This document shows, piece after piece, positions 24,125-37,957 of a DNA stretch of 56,709 bases (positions within the stretch are counted from its first letter, which is position 1; each line of letters opens with the position of its first letter). The position numbers and the translations under genes are program-made. Source of the DNA: Nephromyces sp. MM_2019 (Eukaryota; Apicomplexa; Aconoidasida; Nephromycida); NCBI GenBank assembly GCA_015657535.1, contig JADHZB010001137.1:8799-65507 (forward strand), given 5' to 3'. Under the pieces are notes generated by a model that was not told the origin of the DNA, searched no databases, and worked only from the letters and a program-made list of their open reading frames with translations.

Positions 24125-27100
24125 TCAGCAGCAATAAAATTTCGTGTAATTTTTGGGAGTTAGCCACCTGGAAAAAGCACTTGAGCATTGAAAAAAGCCA
24201 AGCTGATGCAGAAGACACCAAGCTTGCGGAAGAGCTCAATAATTTGACGGTGAGGTAATGTTTTTCAATGAGTTAGTTTTCAATGTGAGATAAGCTGAAT
24301 TCTACTTGTCTAAACTGGAGCAATACAAACTGTGAGGATATATGAGTTTCGGCTGTAAGAAAATAGCGGCACAGTAAATTAAACATAGCTTTGCTGGTCA
24401 GGTCATAGCTATGCTAGTATAGGTTGAAAGGCAGAAATTTTATGTCATCAAAATACCTAGCCAAAAAACTCAAAATTTAGCTCCAAAAAAAGTTCAGATA
24501 TCATATGATAGCGTGATAACATTGCCGTATCTGAAGGGTGTGTTGAGATAAAGAATTTACTGGTTAGCTTCTGTGCTCCTACTAACTTTAATCCAATGGT
24601 ATCACATACTAGCCTCCATAGTATAACTTCGTAAATTCAAGTATAATAAGTATACGGACTTGATGAATGTCATGTAAACAAAGAAAAATCTCAATTTAAA
24701 TTGCCTTATAATACGAACATAGCTCATGTGAATTTGATGCGTTTAAAGCACTATTAGAAATTATCCCATTGATAGTGAGATGATGTATTACCTCGTTTCT
24801 ATAATAGCTAGATAGGTGCACCACAATTTCAAACTATAAACCTTTAAACCCACCCCAGGTAGCGTAATGCAAGCTAGAAGAAATACAATATCTTGCTAAA
24901 ATTATATGATAGCTACAATAGTAATTTGAGTGTGCATCAATCATATAATGGGAGCGTCACAAAACGAAGGTGCATTGGTAGCAACCTGGAAAGATACGAG
25001 TCGTATGTTATATCTCAGGATAATGCGGATACGAAACTCATACAAAGTGATATAATGAGGCACGAGTGGCTCGGGCTACTGGGTAGTGAAGCAAGGAAAT
25101 TAGCGGAAAGGTCGCTACGCGAGCTGCTATACCGAAAAAAAATACCATATTGGCAAGGTAATCTAAAAAAAACGATGGCTTGTCGTAACCTGTCTTCGGG
25201 GCAATCCAGCGTCATTAGCGTCTTCAAAGCAATACCAAGGCTGTACCGATAGTCGTCATTGTTACCCTACCTAAAAAAAATTTGCAAGCAGCTATATTGC
25301 TACGTCTATCCAGCATTTTGCAATGAATATGTGTAGGGTCTAGGCAAAAAAAAGTTAATATAATTTGGTACATGAAGAAACAGACAAATTATCATAAAAG
25401 AAAATAACAAAGCTTTACGCTTAATTAATACTTTCTGTAATAATGCACAGAACATGCTACCTTTACGATATTCAAATGTTATGTAATAAAAATCACAGGT
25501 GCTTCAAAGCAGCGATTCTCATGCGTATTTCGTTATGTATGGTGAAGCTCTCTTAGATGGATGACCTGTAGGGTCATTTGCTTATAATAAAACAGAAACT
25601 CCGCGCAGCTTTTTTGCCCTAAAGTAATGTGTGCATAATCTGGAACACTCGTTAATTACTAAATTTCGAATATACTGTACAAAGTGCACTTTTTCTTGGT
25701 TAAGCACACTTTTTCAGCCTGTAACCGTGAAATAGTTTATGCATAGCTGGTAAAATATTTTGAGGATCAAAAACTCCTAAAATTACACCAAAAGTTTCAA
25801 AAAATGATATTCTATAAGCAATAGCTGCATACGTAGCACGGTATGAGCAAGCGTCACGTATTTTACTTGAACATTATTTACGCATGGAAACTAGATATCA
25901 TTATAATAAAATACAAGATTGACCCGTGATTGAACCCTCGTTATTGCTACCATAACAGGTCATAATCAAATCATTTACCCTACAGGTATCGGAGATATAG
26001 TCGCTGCAATGCTTTATCTAGAGCCTTTACCATCACTAAGCGACACAATATTACTAACTGAGTCAATTTTGAGCTTATACGCTCCTTGGTTGCTTCTGCC
26101 GGACCATGAACTAAGTTTGAGATATGCTCGGGAGGTTTGCCATTGCTGGTGGTACGTCTAATTGGTAAAACGTGAAAATGAAAAATAGTTTTGTCCTCTT
26201 TAATACTCGGGCAAGTTACTACGAGGGTAATCATTGCTGAAAAGTTTAATCGAGGAAAATCCATCCGTATTTTTAAAAAAGCTACTGTATCACCGTCATG
26301 TAATATGCTCGCTGCATTCTTGTAGACTTGATACGGGCTTAAGAATGCTTATCTTGAACGAAATAGCACACAAGAAGCCCCTTATCTTAGTAAAAAGCAG
26401 GAAGAGAATCAGCTGCTCGTTCATTATGGCTGCATGCAAAGTAAAGATGTATTTGAAATCCGAGCACGCTCGGTACTGTAGTTTGATTCTACATTATAAT
26501 TTAACTTGTAGGCATACAGAATTGATGGGCGTTTCTGGGCATCTGTAGGTAAAAAAAAAGTAAGGGTATTATCACCGCAACTTCGTAAAATAGCATAGGT
26601 ATGAGCCTCAATTGGTATATATTAAAATCAGAATTTTTTGAGATGTTTGTAGCTTCTAATTTTAGTTACTCTATGTGGCTTCTTCCGCGTTCTGAGCAGA
26701 AAAAGTTAAGCTTGTTACTATTGAGTAGACAAGAATATTCTTTACCAGGCTCTAGTTACAGAAATCACTGTACGCAGCTAGTGATAACCTTATGAGATTT
26801 CATTCAAATTTTAGTGCAATAGTTAAAACGTTATGCGTTCATAGCACTCCAAGCAAGTATATCGGTATTTGGAAAGAACATATCTGCTCATAATCGTTTG
26901 TATTTAGAGAGTAATTCATCGCTAAACGTGAACTACTATATTCTTTCCTAGAAAAAATTATGCTGAGTTTTTGCGTATTATCTTATGCAATTGTATCAAA
27001 TAGCCATCTTGAAAAAGAGAGAATATCATTTTTGAATAGGTAGATAGCAAATAGATCAGGTAGTGCCTGATTCGCGTTTTTTCTTCGGAAATGGGGAGCA

Positions 27101-29498
27101 TAATAACCGATTTACAGCCTTCAGTTATTTTAATTAATAATTTAAGACTACGGAGAATACTAATACTTTTACAAAAATATTTTGTTACGAGGCACGGTTT
27201 TTTTCAATACCTCAGGTTGCTACTTCAATTTTTTTTGCCAACGGTATCGAAGGATTTCTTAGCAATATTTCACGGGGACAAACTATGGAACTTCGAGTAA
27301 GCCTGTAAACTTTTGCCCAATTCTTAATAGAATGATACTTTCAGTTCACAAGGCATGAGCCTAAATGGAAATTTAGTAAAATATGGCTTTAGCAACATAT
27401 GTGACGAAAACAGATTCTCTAGGCCAACAAGCAAGGCTAACATAGCCTGCAACCACAAAAGCTACACCTTCGTACAGAAATTGTATTTTTGTAGAGAATA
27501 CTGAATTTCGGTCACAAAGTGTTGACAATACATCAAAGGGTTACATACAATGATATCGTTCAATATGGAAACTTGCTTTATGAAGAAATATTCCTCATGC
27601 CCTATCAAAACAATACTAAAAATTACAAAGAATTTCCTCACATAGCTATAGTCCCAAGAAATGCATCAAATCAGATATAAGATTTCCCTCGTGCGTTACA
27701 CTAAGGCATAGTTAGAAAGAGTAAATGCAAGATTCTGCGGCCCTACCGCTCAGCAGCTTATCTCAGAAACATTTTTAATAGTCATAAAATTAAATTATTT
27801 TCAACTACCATATAGGTATGCGTTACCCCATTAACAAGTTTAAGAATCCTTATATAAAGTTTAACTTCAAAATCTACGGATTAGGCTTAAAAAAACCCGT
27901 TTAAAATCTTCAACCTTGTATTTATGAACATGAAGCTTCTAAAAAATAGCTTTGCCTCGTTATATACCTGAAATTGAATTGCTATTTCTTTAAGCTACTT
28001 ACATTAGTCTGAGTTAGTAGAAACTACAAAATGCGTTTATAAGTGGATAAGGTGAGAGATTTAAAGTCATACTATAGCAATTTTAAGAAATTGCTCTATT
28101 ATATCTCACCGCTCAAGTTGACAGCGCAGCATCTGAAAATAATCTAATGCTACCAAAAATTTTTTGGGAAATGTACCTTTGAAAAATTGAACAATGCTCA
28201 ACAATCTGAATGGGTTATAGATAAACTGATTTTTTTATAGCACATAGCAGATATACTTTACATTCTTAATTCAAAAATTCATGCTATGGAAACCCATTAT
28301 CTATTCAGCTGGTTTCACACTTTGAATTTCTCAAAATTTAAAGAGGCTAAATCCTCCTTGAAGTCTTGGACGTTTCTCTTGCGACTTAGAGTAAGCTTTA
28401 ATTTTTTTATATCCTTTTTTTTGTCAAAATTTTGATGAAGGGTACATTTTTGTGATAAAAACTATCATAAAAAGGTGAATTACATCAAAAGCTGGAAATT
28501 TCAAAAATAGAAACATTCGTATATTCGTAGGAGATTATAAAACTATGGGTTACATCCAGTTGAGCACGTAAGGTAAAAGCGGTGTAATGTCACGAAAGTG
28601 AAATATAAAATAGATTTCACTCTTAATTAAGACGTTGAGTAGGAAGCTTAATCCCCGGAAAATTTGAAAGGTGCCAAATAAGCCTACATTTTTAAAGCTT
28701 GCCGAGTTGAAAATTTGGTCTAATTATTAGTAAACAAGCGAGCTTGAAGATAGCCTTATTTTTCTCAGCTAAATGCGTGATAGAAAATAGCTTAGTCTCA
28801 ATATTAGGTTCATGGAGTGCACTATAAGTATGCGCACATCACTGCTCACTTTCAGAATGATAATGACGAGCAACCTTTGGAGTATCTTTACTTCTTATTA
28901 GCTCATCTAAAAATCAAACAAAAAATAAAGGCTGACGGGGCTGTAGAAGAAGGCGATATAGGACATTACATGTTTGATGACTCACAATTTTTGAGGACAT
29001 CAGAAGGTATTCAGCTGCTAGAGAGTACCTTGGGAACAGTTAAAATTTAGTAAATTGATGATATACAAAATTTATAACAACTTCAATTATAAACTCCTCC
29101 GTTGCAATGAATAAATCTTTTTAAACTCTATTTAAACAACAGAATTCCATAGAAATTTGCATTTTTTCTACACTATGTTGAATCCTCGCTTTCCCTTAAA
29201 TTATTTTGCACCGAGGGCTAAACAGGAAACTAACATATCATGCTTTCCTATATCCAGAAGAAGAAAATTTATACTATAAACAGCTGCGGTTCCATATGAG
29301 AGACTTTTATTCCCGGAGTCCAAAATCAACAATTGACCGTATGACTCTCATAATTGAACAGTAAGCAGTGGTATTTACAGCTAAAAGAGTTCTAAAAAAT
29401 ACTTAATAGCACATTATCCTTTCAAAAAAGGTTCTCATTGGAAGACGCGAAACAAAGCATTAATAAATTTTTTCTCACGAAAAAACAAATGACGATAA
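24125..29498 (+). CDS. Large multi-exon gene, unidentified
   Basis: Exons that join in phase: ~24125-24249, 24878-25157, 25986-26151, 26245-26544, 26666-26780, 27118-27296, 27345-27375 (31 nt), 27495 to about 27,650. A second in-phase block is 28808-29024, 29216-29360, 29431-29498, with more possible exons to about 29,920. The link between the blocks is not resolved: the frame from 27495 runs into TAA at 27678 and I could not place a donor, so there may be two genes. Translated pieces look real: KLAEELNNLT, HEWLGLLGSEARKLAERSLR, LPSLSDTILLTESILSLYAP, HLYSMWLLPRSEQKKLSLL, SEGIQLLERLNRKLTYHAFL. They are Leu-rich and mostly helical, as in a large scaffold or helical-repeat protein, but I recognise no family. 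Introns are A-rich, some acceptors lack a pyrimidine tract, and the 5' end is unknown. Confidence 0.45.
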
Positions 29499-30500
29499 GT
29501 TTGCGGTTCTTAAGCATAGTTAATTAGCTTCAAGTAAGACCTATTGTAACTATTTAACTATAAAAAATAAAATTCGTAAAAAAGTTTTAACGATGGCCGC
29601 GCTCATTGCAAAACCGTCCATAACACGTGCAATTGATGTCATCCATTACTGCTTCAAATAATATTTTTGTGGAATGAAACGATTTAAGTGGCTAAAGCAC
29701 TAGCCTCTATAAAGCTTAATTTTCATAACATAGAGCTACCAGCCTTCAGGGTACACAAAAAGATAAAAACTGAACATAATGCTAGCAACTCTCGTAAACA
29801 CTTACCTCATTAAAAAAGGTGTAACTTGATGATACATTCCAAAAAATGTGGGGGGCGTGCATGTTCTAGATTTAATTGATATTCTCATTTTGAAGCACAA
29901 ACTAACGCTGACAAGGGTAACTCAAGTTATCTCAACTCAAAAGATCAAAACTTGAAAGTCAAAATATTACGCTTAAAAATATAATGACTTCTACTGAAAC
30001 CCAAAATTACGTTAAAGGGTGTAAACACAACTATAACACAAGGTTCAATAAGCATGGGACCACATCGCATATTCAGAAAATAATATTATAGTAATTTAGC
30101 CGCCATGGTGATCAGCCCAAAACATTACACACATCATACCTATTTGAATAAAAAATAAGCGCCTCCAAATGAAACTTTATTGCAGCCCCAAGGATGCAAA
30201 ATAATGGTTAAAATCATTAGGTAGCCTGTATTGTCAGGCTATACCAAAAAGTGCTCTGCAACAACTTTCCAAACACTTTCGAAGCATAAAAATTCGAGAA
30301 TTCATATTACGACTGAAGCCTCCAAGCTTAGGTTAACTCACCCCTATTGAAGTATAATCGCTTTGCATAATTCATCCAGAGCAACTGCTATATCTTGCCT
30401 ATACTAATCCATAAGCTATTATATAATTTCTTAGCGCAAGCTATTAAAATTTGTTGCACGACACTGCAGATGCCAGAAAATCGCAAAAGGAGGCTATCAA
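29499..30500. other. A-rich spacer, possible further exons
   Basis: Several short open frames with splice-like borders occur, for example after 29584 (LTMAALIAKPSIT), around 29708-29790 (LNFHNIELPAFRVHKK) and after 29875 (LIDILILKHKLTLTR). In A-rich DNA such frames also arise by chance, so they are only candidates for the end of the preceding gene. Confidence 0.25.
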
Positions 30501-33500
30501 ATGGACGAAACTAATATGAGAAAAATTACTCCGAATATCATTGATTGTTTTGACAGTGAGCCCTGCATAACATTAAGCCTGAAAGAATTTAAAGAAATAA
30601 AAGATGCAAAACTCTTGGCACACACAGCTCAGGCCTGGAAACAAGGCAATTATTCATACGCAGCTGATGCCTGCTACAAAAAGAATAGTTCATCCTCGAG
30701 GATGCAGAAGTCTTCTTCCTTGAGCCAGGAATTTGCCATACACACACCTCAGCACATGCAAAATTTTAAAGGAAAAAACTCGAGTAGTAGCAAGTCATCT
30801 CAGGTAAAATATCATAAAAATGAATCAGCGTTGCTTGATCCTGGTGATGAATTTTCCTTAAAGCACAACAACTGCACCGAACCGATAGTTGAAAATAATG
30901 CAATTAAACTGAAAGTTAAAGAGAAGCACCTAAAACCAGATATCCCCCTATGTAATCAAGGTTTAAGAGAATTCGGTGGAAAGCAACACATACACTACAA
31001 TTTTCAGAAGGAAGGAGAACAAGCCAAATTATCAAGTTCGCTTCAAAGCAATATCTGCATTCAGCAGATACCAGACCAAATTTTTAAAAATTTGAGATTA
31101 TTTTCCAGAACAAAACGTACGCGCCACACAGCGAAGGCTCAAAAAATACTTAACGGTATCCAAGATGATACAAAACAGCCCCTTTGCGATGAAAATTTGA
31201 GAAGCAGTTTTGTGAGTCCAGAGCCAGTAAAACCTCAACTGCAAGCCCCAGAATCAGTGCAACTTGCGTGTGCTGAACCCGAATTTTACGGAGAATCCTG
31301 TACACATCTCATTAAACTAATCCGCGAGAATCAGCCTAAAAGTGACTTCAGCCAGTACCTCAAAAAAAATAACAATCCCATTCCATCCGTAGGAGAAATT
31401 AAAAAAGGATTGATAGCTGCAGAAATGCAGGAGCGAACGCCCTGGCTGAGAAAAGCGTTTAAGACTGGCGGTATTTTCCAGGAAATCAAGGCTTATGGCT
31501 CTCAGCTTCCGGAAAATCATTTGGCATCTACTGTGGCTCATAACTTAAGGAATGACGTATTAACCAAAACATATAACGCAGATCCTCGTGTTTGCTTTAC
31601 TCAAAAAACTAGAGTACTTGAGAACCCTGCATCAACTGCTTTACAATCTGTAGATGCGGAGATTTATTTGGATAACCCTACTAGACATACAAGAGCCCTG
31701 ACTGACGAAATTAAAACCACTCATTCATCACTGTACAAGTTTAAAGGAAGTTTACGCGCACGCAGCGCCGAATGCAGCTTTGATCGCTCATCCACCTGGC
31801 CAAATCAAAACATTGCTTCTAGAGGCTTCATTAATTTTGAAAAAGAGAAGCGCTTATACAAACGTGAAGGTATCCAGCGAGTCAATACTCGTACAACATG
31901 TTACACGAGAGAAACTTCAGCAATTGATGAATGTAATAATATCGGAGCAGTGTTAGAAGGTTCTGCCCCCAGCTTGGAAGAAAATCGGACACCAAGACCC
32001 ATGCAAGCTCCTAGAATGTATCGCTCAGCTTCAGACGATACAATGATAGCTACATACTCACTGGGGAAACCTATTGGAAAGGAGTTAGCAGCGTTAAAAC
32101 ATGAGTATGTTGGAACTGTTCATCCCAACTTTAGTAGTGAAGATATGCAGAAAAGCAAAACGAGAAGCCTGCGGAGACGCTACGAAGAAAGATACGATTG
32201 TAAAAAATTGTTTGAAATTGGAGGCTACAATGAGATGCTTTACCACTGGAAAAAAGAAAGGGCAGACACTCACGGCCACTCCCTTCTGAGGCTGCCGAGA
32301 AAGTTTTCAGGTTTTAACCTTGACCCTCAAAATCTTCACTTTATTTGCGTGCATTTTTGCGGTGATAACATGACCATTAACGAGTGTGACGAGTATGGAA
32401 CTGCAACAAGCAAAACCTCTTTGGAAGTAATAGGGAGCTTGCAGAAGACAGATGAGCAGCCATGTATGCAATTTAGAGAGGCTAATTCTAATTTGGGCAG
32501 CATTGAGCCAATCTCCTATAAAAGTAAAATTTCTTCGAGTTCGCTACTGCCTGAACATAATAAGTAAGCTCTTCTTGACTTGGTGTATTTTTTTTTCTTC
32601 ATGGAAGCTCGGAGGGTATAAGATACCAATCTGCGCATGGGCAATATCTTACAGAAAATGGAAAAAGCCAAAAAAGCACCACAAAAGAAACTAATTAAAA
32701 GCCACGTTGTATAAGCAGGAATGCCATATATTGTAGCAACCTTAAATTTCTTCTAACAACTTACAAGCCGAGAACAACTTCCTCATAGTGCTTTTGTAGC
32801 AGTTGCTTAGGAATAATTTAACCCGATATTTACTGAATGAAAAAAAAGTTTCTGTCCCTAGATGCAACCATGAAAAAACTCTTTTTGAGGGAGCGGTTCT
32901 TACAATGGGAGCTACTCAGAATAGTGGTAATATCACATCATATGAACTTTTTAGGCTAACTTGGCACATCTGGATCGTGCTGAGGGTCACTTCATCCTCA
33001 GAGTCGATCATCCTTTCTGATAAAACACTATCGTCCAAGCTGGAGCAAAATTGTTTTCAAGAATTTCTCTACAGGGCATTAGAAAGTGGGATAGAGGGTA
33101 AGAACTTTCAGCTTAACCACAAGGTTTTTGTGTTTTTGGCCGAAAAATCCGCTTTTTCAACAACTCAAACCATAAAATATACTGGCAATTCATTTCTTAT
33201 TTTGAAAGTTTGGGAGCCGCAAAATATGCTCTTGAGGCTTTCTTTTATCAGTGCTTGGGTATAAAGAAATACCAAGTTTTATAGCTGGGTATATTAACAT
33301 AATTTTTTCTGCTTCCATGCGCTGTGCATCCCAGAGGAAAAGCTCGATCAAGCGAACTGCTCGATACATTTCATATGCTTTCCTGGAATCGCGTACAACA
33401 TTTCGGTATATTTTTCATGACCCTATGAGCTACATATGTTGAGCTTTAACGAAAATTTTAGGGTTCTAGAGAAATGTACGGCAATTTAGAGTTCCTCAAA

Positions 33501-35379
33501 GTATAGCATAATGGTCTTTACAAAGAAAAAACCCGGGTTAAAAACATTAGCTACATAAACTCATCTCTATTCAGTATGATGTCCATTTGTTTCCACATAA
33601 AGTTCTTCAGGTAAAACGTGGTAGACTTGGCTCGCATGCAGTTAGCTAGGTTAGACAATACTTTTGACTAAATGAATTCTTCGTGCATCTTCCTACGACT
33701 AATATATTCAACTAAATTCGTTGACGGGAATGAGCTCAGAATTTAAATTTTCTCTTTTGAATAATTCTTTCGAAGATGTTCCATTCGTAACTGGTAGCAT
33801 TCAGGCTCTAAAGTTGACTCGAATTGCTGGGTTTCTTTTGATATAATGACCGTTAACTTGAAATTCTGCAGCTTTTGGACAAGTAAAATAATTCATTAAC
33901 CCTAGCTATTCGAGCAGCATTTTTCCTCAGAGTAATACATTGCAAACTTTAAAATTCCTGTTTCTATACTAATTCCTCACGGGCATAGTCTACCTGAATT
34001 TCGCAGATAAATTTTTCTCACGATTGGTCTTATAATTCTCTGTTCCTCCGTAAACCACGCAGATATTTTTTTTCATAGGTGTAATAGACATGAGGAGCAT
34101 GGGAGGAAAAAACGAGGTAGAGCAAGTGAGTGCTTTCCGTCTTTCTCCAGCATTACCTTTTCAATCTGGTCGGTCTCTATTAGAAGCTAGCATAGAAATT
34201 GTCAATTATTGCTCCATCCGATATATATCTTCCAAGCGCACTTTTCATATACTAAATAGCGATAAAATGAGATACTGCACACTTAAAGAGCAGTATTGTG
34301 AAGCCTTTCGATCGATATGTAGTAATAATCATAGCTGCGCAGTTGCCTAGATTAGGATGAAGTGAATCGTTCCTTTTTTATTGTGATGATTCAGCTTTGT
34401 GCGTGTAATGAAATAAATCCGGAGTTCTACTCCTGCTAATTGATATTTTGAAAAATTTTGCTAGAGCGCTTGAGTGACAGGGAAAAAGTAAAACTCAATC
34501 TAGTATTCTTCAAATATGTAGGACCCAAACCAATTAGCATTCGCTCCCCTGTGATTGCTAGCTGCTTCGGTTTTAGGGCTTAATTTAGCAACAAACAGGA
34601 AAATGCCCCCTTGCATTGGCAAGTGTCGGTACGTAGTTTCACAATCTTTTTGTTAGGCTCCAAATATGAGTTGAAGTCTTGTAGCTGTACCAGAATAATC
34701 AAGGCGCAAAAAATTCATCCCTGAGTGGAACTTTGTGGTTCGCCAGAATTTTTCGTAGGTTACTGACATGAAACACAATATCGCTATTTACCGCAACCAT
34801 ACACGGCTTGCAGGCATTGTAGCATGCGGACAGTTGAAGGCAATTGCAGAAAAAAAAAGCTCAGGGAGTCATCTAAATTTAGGTGCTTCAAGTTCAAAAC
34901 CTGATACACTTCTTAAAATTGTTCCCGTGGGCCCCAGTAGCTTGAAAAAATCTTTTAAAGCTAATTTTATTCCATTACCTCTTCCCGGGAAAATCGAGCC
35001 CACTTGCCTCACCGGTAATAACCTGAGCAACTCCCTCAAAAATCCATTATGGGAAATTTCTCAAATCAGCGTGACTACCATCATTAAAGGTAAACCACCT
35101 TGCCAGATTCGTAGTTCGCAACCCGTTAATAATGTGGCGCCTGATGCGCACCTTGCAAGCACAGAAGCAAAGTTTGGCAAGCCTATGAGTCTTCCTCTAA
35201 GCTGTAGGAAAGTCTTGAAACAGCGCTCGTTTCTAAGAAGTCTGGAGGATCCACGAAACTCAACGATACTTCAAGAAGGGGGGAAATTTGAAATTTGCCT
35301 CCGGCCACCTAAATACTCTCGTTGCTGCAAGCGGCAAAGCGTATCAAAAAACAAGATAGATAAGCACAAAACTTTGTAA
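30501..35379 (+). CDS. Orphan 1,005-residue protein, four exons
   Basis: Exons 30501-32563, 32811-33097, 34079-34125 (47 nt) and 34759-35379 join in phase (2, 1, 0) through donors GTAAGC, GTAAGA and GTGAGT and AG acceptors, and end in TAA. Exon 1 alone is 687 open codons, so coding is near certain; the 3' exons rest on phase and strong donors. No family is recognised. Exon 1 is Lys/Ser/Asn-rich and largely disordered (SSSSRMQKSSSLSQEF near residue 65), with basic runs (LFSRTKRTRHTAKAQK). More ordered patches are SLKEFKEIKDAKLLAHTAQA near residue 28 and YEERYDCKKLFEIGGYNEML near 560. Exon 2 holds YELFRLTWHIWIVLRV. The C-terminus is basic with a CC pair (SRCCKRQSVSKNK). There is no signal peptide or clear membrane span. 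The frame is open upstream of the ATG to a possible acceptor at 30469, so an earlier exon is possible. Confidence 0.7.
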
Positions 35380-37016
35380 ACCTTGGAAGTTGTCACCATT
35401 TCGAATGCACTTCTTAAAGTCTTCAGAGTGACGCTCTCCTAGCAGGACTAAGCGAAAACTCGTCCCTCGGGGATGAATCTGTGTTATGCCACTAGTTCCA
35501 TCATTTATGAAGCAGGAGACTTCATTTTGAGACTGATTTTCAGCAGGTACCTAGCCTAAGATAGTGATGCAGATAGAGTGAGTCAGCAGATGGTTGTACT
35601 CACATGGACATGTACTTCATAATAAAAAACAGTCTTTTTTGATTCTTCCATGACTGCGGGTAGCACGGGGATTAGGCTAATTGTTCCCCGCTGGCTCCTT
35701 GAGCAGATATCTTTCATTGGGGGTATCCAAAAATACCTTATGATGCAAACATTGTCAAGATTGAGCTGCCTTCAAGACTTATGTGTGACTTGCTTTCCAG
35801 CAGCCGAATGCATACAAAAGAAAAGCAGCACACTTTGAAGAACTTTCGTTGGTAGGTGAGTACAGCAAATAATTTGTAGAATTGACACCCTCCAGCTATC
35901 CAGAATACGACTATCTTATGCATCCCGAAATTTAGCTCTCATACCATTCATTTACCACGCACTGGCGCATCTGTAATTCTTCCACACGATTGGTTGACAG
36001 CATTCAACTAATAGACCCAGAATGCGGAATGAGGGAAAACTTGGATAGAATATGATTAACAAGTCACAAACGGGGTAGGCGTCGTATTTACGCAAAAAAT
36101 AGCATTATCACAAAAAGGATTCTTGCATACAAAGTAAGTTGCAATGCAATCAGACAATGCTGATTTATGAATTTAATAGCACGGAATTCATAGGTTTCCG
36201 ACCCTGAAATAACCACGCATCAACTCAAGACTCAATTCACTTTAGCAAGCTTGGTAACAAGTGATGTACCTTTTTTCCTCCTGGTGAATGAAGCAAGCTT
36301 GTCAAGTAATTCTATGTGGACCTGCCATAGGCTATGCAGTAACTGAAATGAATATGCTTTTTATAGCTTCAACATAAAATAAATAATATAACCAGCCGAA
36401 AAAGCTCTGCAAGGTTACACTCCTCTGTCTTAAAAAGGTAATAAGTTCTAAAAAAGCAAATTCGCAGCTATTTCACTTGCTTATTTAACGAAATAAACCC
36501 CAATTGGCAGTACAAAATATATCCCCACACCGGTGAACTGGTCACGTAAAAAAGCTCAGAATAGGTTACCTCAAATTTGTTTAGCAGAGCAGGGTGAGGC
36601 GATAACCCACCAATCGTTTATGCTGTAAACAGAGATCCTCGTTGCAGATATTTTCGAGTTTTTAAGAGCTAAATAGTATAATTCCGGAGTCATGATTACG
36701 GAATCTATGTACAATTACGCATTCATTGCAAGGCATCGGACTGCAGAATAGGCTGCTGATATTTGCTCAGAATAACTATTTTTGTACATCAGACGAGCCT
36801 AAACTGAGGTTGCAGTATATAGCGTACTATTATATGCCACACAAAAAATTATTTTGTGAAAATTTTCCTCACTAGAATTCCATCACTTTTCAAGTGCAAA
36901 TCGGCCACACCGCCATCTATAGGACTAGTATTATTAAAATATATTCCCTTGGGATTAAACTGTTTTCAATGTAAGTCAACCCATAACACTATTGCCACCC
37001 TTTAGACGTACAAAAA
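35380..37016. other. Spacer, no supported gene
   Basis: Mixed AT-rich sequence downstream of the 1,005-residue gene. Short frames at 35650-35838 on + and 35738-35923 on - have no convincing splice context. Nothing else is seen. Confidence 0.35.
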
Positions 37017-37124
37017 ACGCCACAACAGGTTCCACAACAAACGCCACAACAGGTTCCACAACAAGTTCCACAACAGGTTCCACAGCAAGTTCCACAACAG
37101 GTTCCACAGCAAGTTCCTCAGCAA
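37017..37124 (+). repeat. 12-bp repeat encoding VPQQ/TPQQ units
   Basis: Nine tandem 12-bp units, mostly GTTCCACAACAG or GTTCCACAACAA and two starting ACG. In one + frame they encode nine tetrapeptides (VPQQ or TPQQ). The frame is open from 36991 to a TGA at about 37143 and a fair acceptor precedes it (CCACCCTTTAG at 37004), so it may be an exon of a low-complexity protein. No partner exon was found. Confidence 0.7.
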
Positions 37125-37957
37125 GTCATATCCTTGCTATTCTGAATTCGCGTGTGTGCTAATATTACTATAATGTTTATGTCTTTTTGTCTCATATTTC
37201 CATTGCACATAGAATGCGCAAAATATACTTTTGGCCTGTTTTTTACCTTCTATAGCCTTAGCTACAAAAGTATCCACAAATGCATAATAACATTATCTGC
37301 TAAGACCTTTATCACCGGATGTAATAGCAGAATCGGGCATACAAGCCATTAGGATTGTCTCTGTAAATTACTTGCGTAAATAGGCTGCGACATGGGGGGA
37401 TGCTATGCAAGTACTGATTCTGCATGGATTGCCTAAAACCTGAAGCGCAGACTATTAGTAGCTTGCTTATTGAAAGACCCAAAGAAATCAATTCTTTAGC
37501 TGAAGTGCATTAGATTACCTAGAGTCTCGCAAATTCAAAGCTGCATTTTTTGATCTTGTATACAAAAAGCTCTCCCCAATACGTTGTCCATTTACTATAC
37601 AAAAGTGCAGCGTATAGCAGCGAGGCAACAAAAAAAAACCATACTCCCTAGAAGAATTTGGCTTAGTAAAATTACAAACAGAAATATATTCATCGAGAGA
37701 CCTTCCTCAGTTTACTCTCCAGATAGCCAACCTATTAAAATTAAGCCTATTGGTAAATGAGGCTATAAATTTCTTGAATACTCTAAAAAAATCGCAAAGA
37801 AGCATCCTATGAAAATAAAATTTCGCCTTTATCATAATTAGAATAAAGGTAGCAGCACAAAGAAGTAGCTGATTCTTTTACAGGAACTTTATGAGTAACA
37901 TTATAACCTGAAAAAATGAAAAATTTAGTGTTTGGATTAAAAGGAAAGCTTTTAGAT
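37125..37957. other. AT-rich spacer
   Basis: No supported exon on either strand. Confidence 0.35.

Noticed and set aside
25980..26264. A 94-codon - frame with good composition
   Set aside because: The + strand here has exons 25986-26151 and 26245-26544 that join in phase with their neighbours, so the - frame is taken as a shadow.
24125..29498. Identity as THO complex subunit 2, proteasome activator PA200 or a gamma-tubulin complex protein
   Set aside because: Single short stretches looked similar but the order of motifs and their key residues did not hold.
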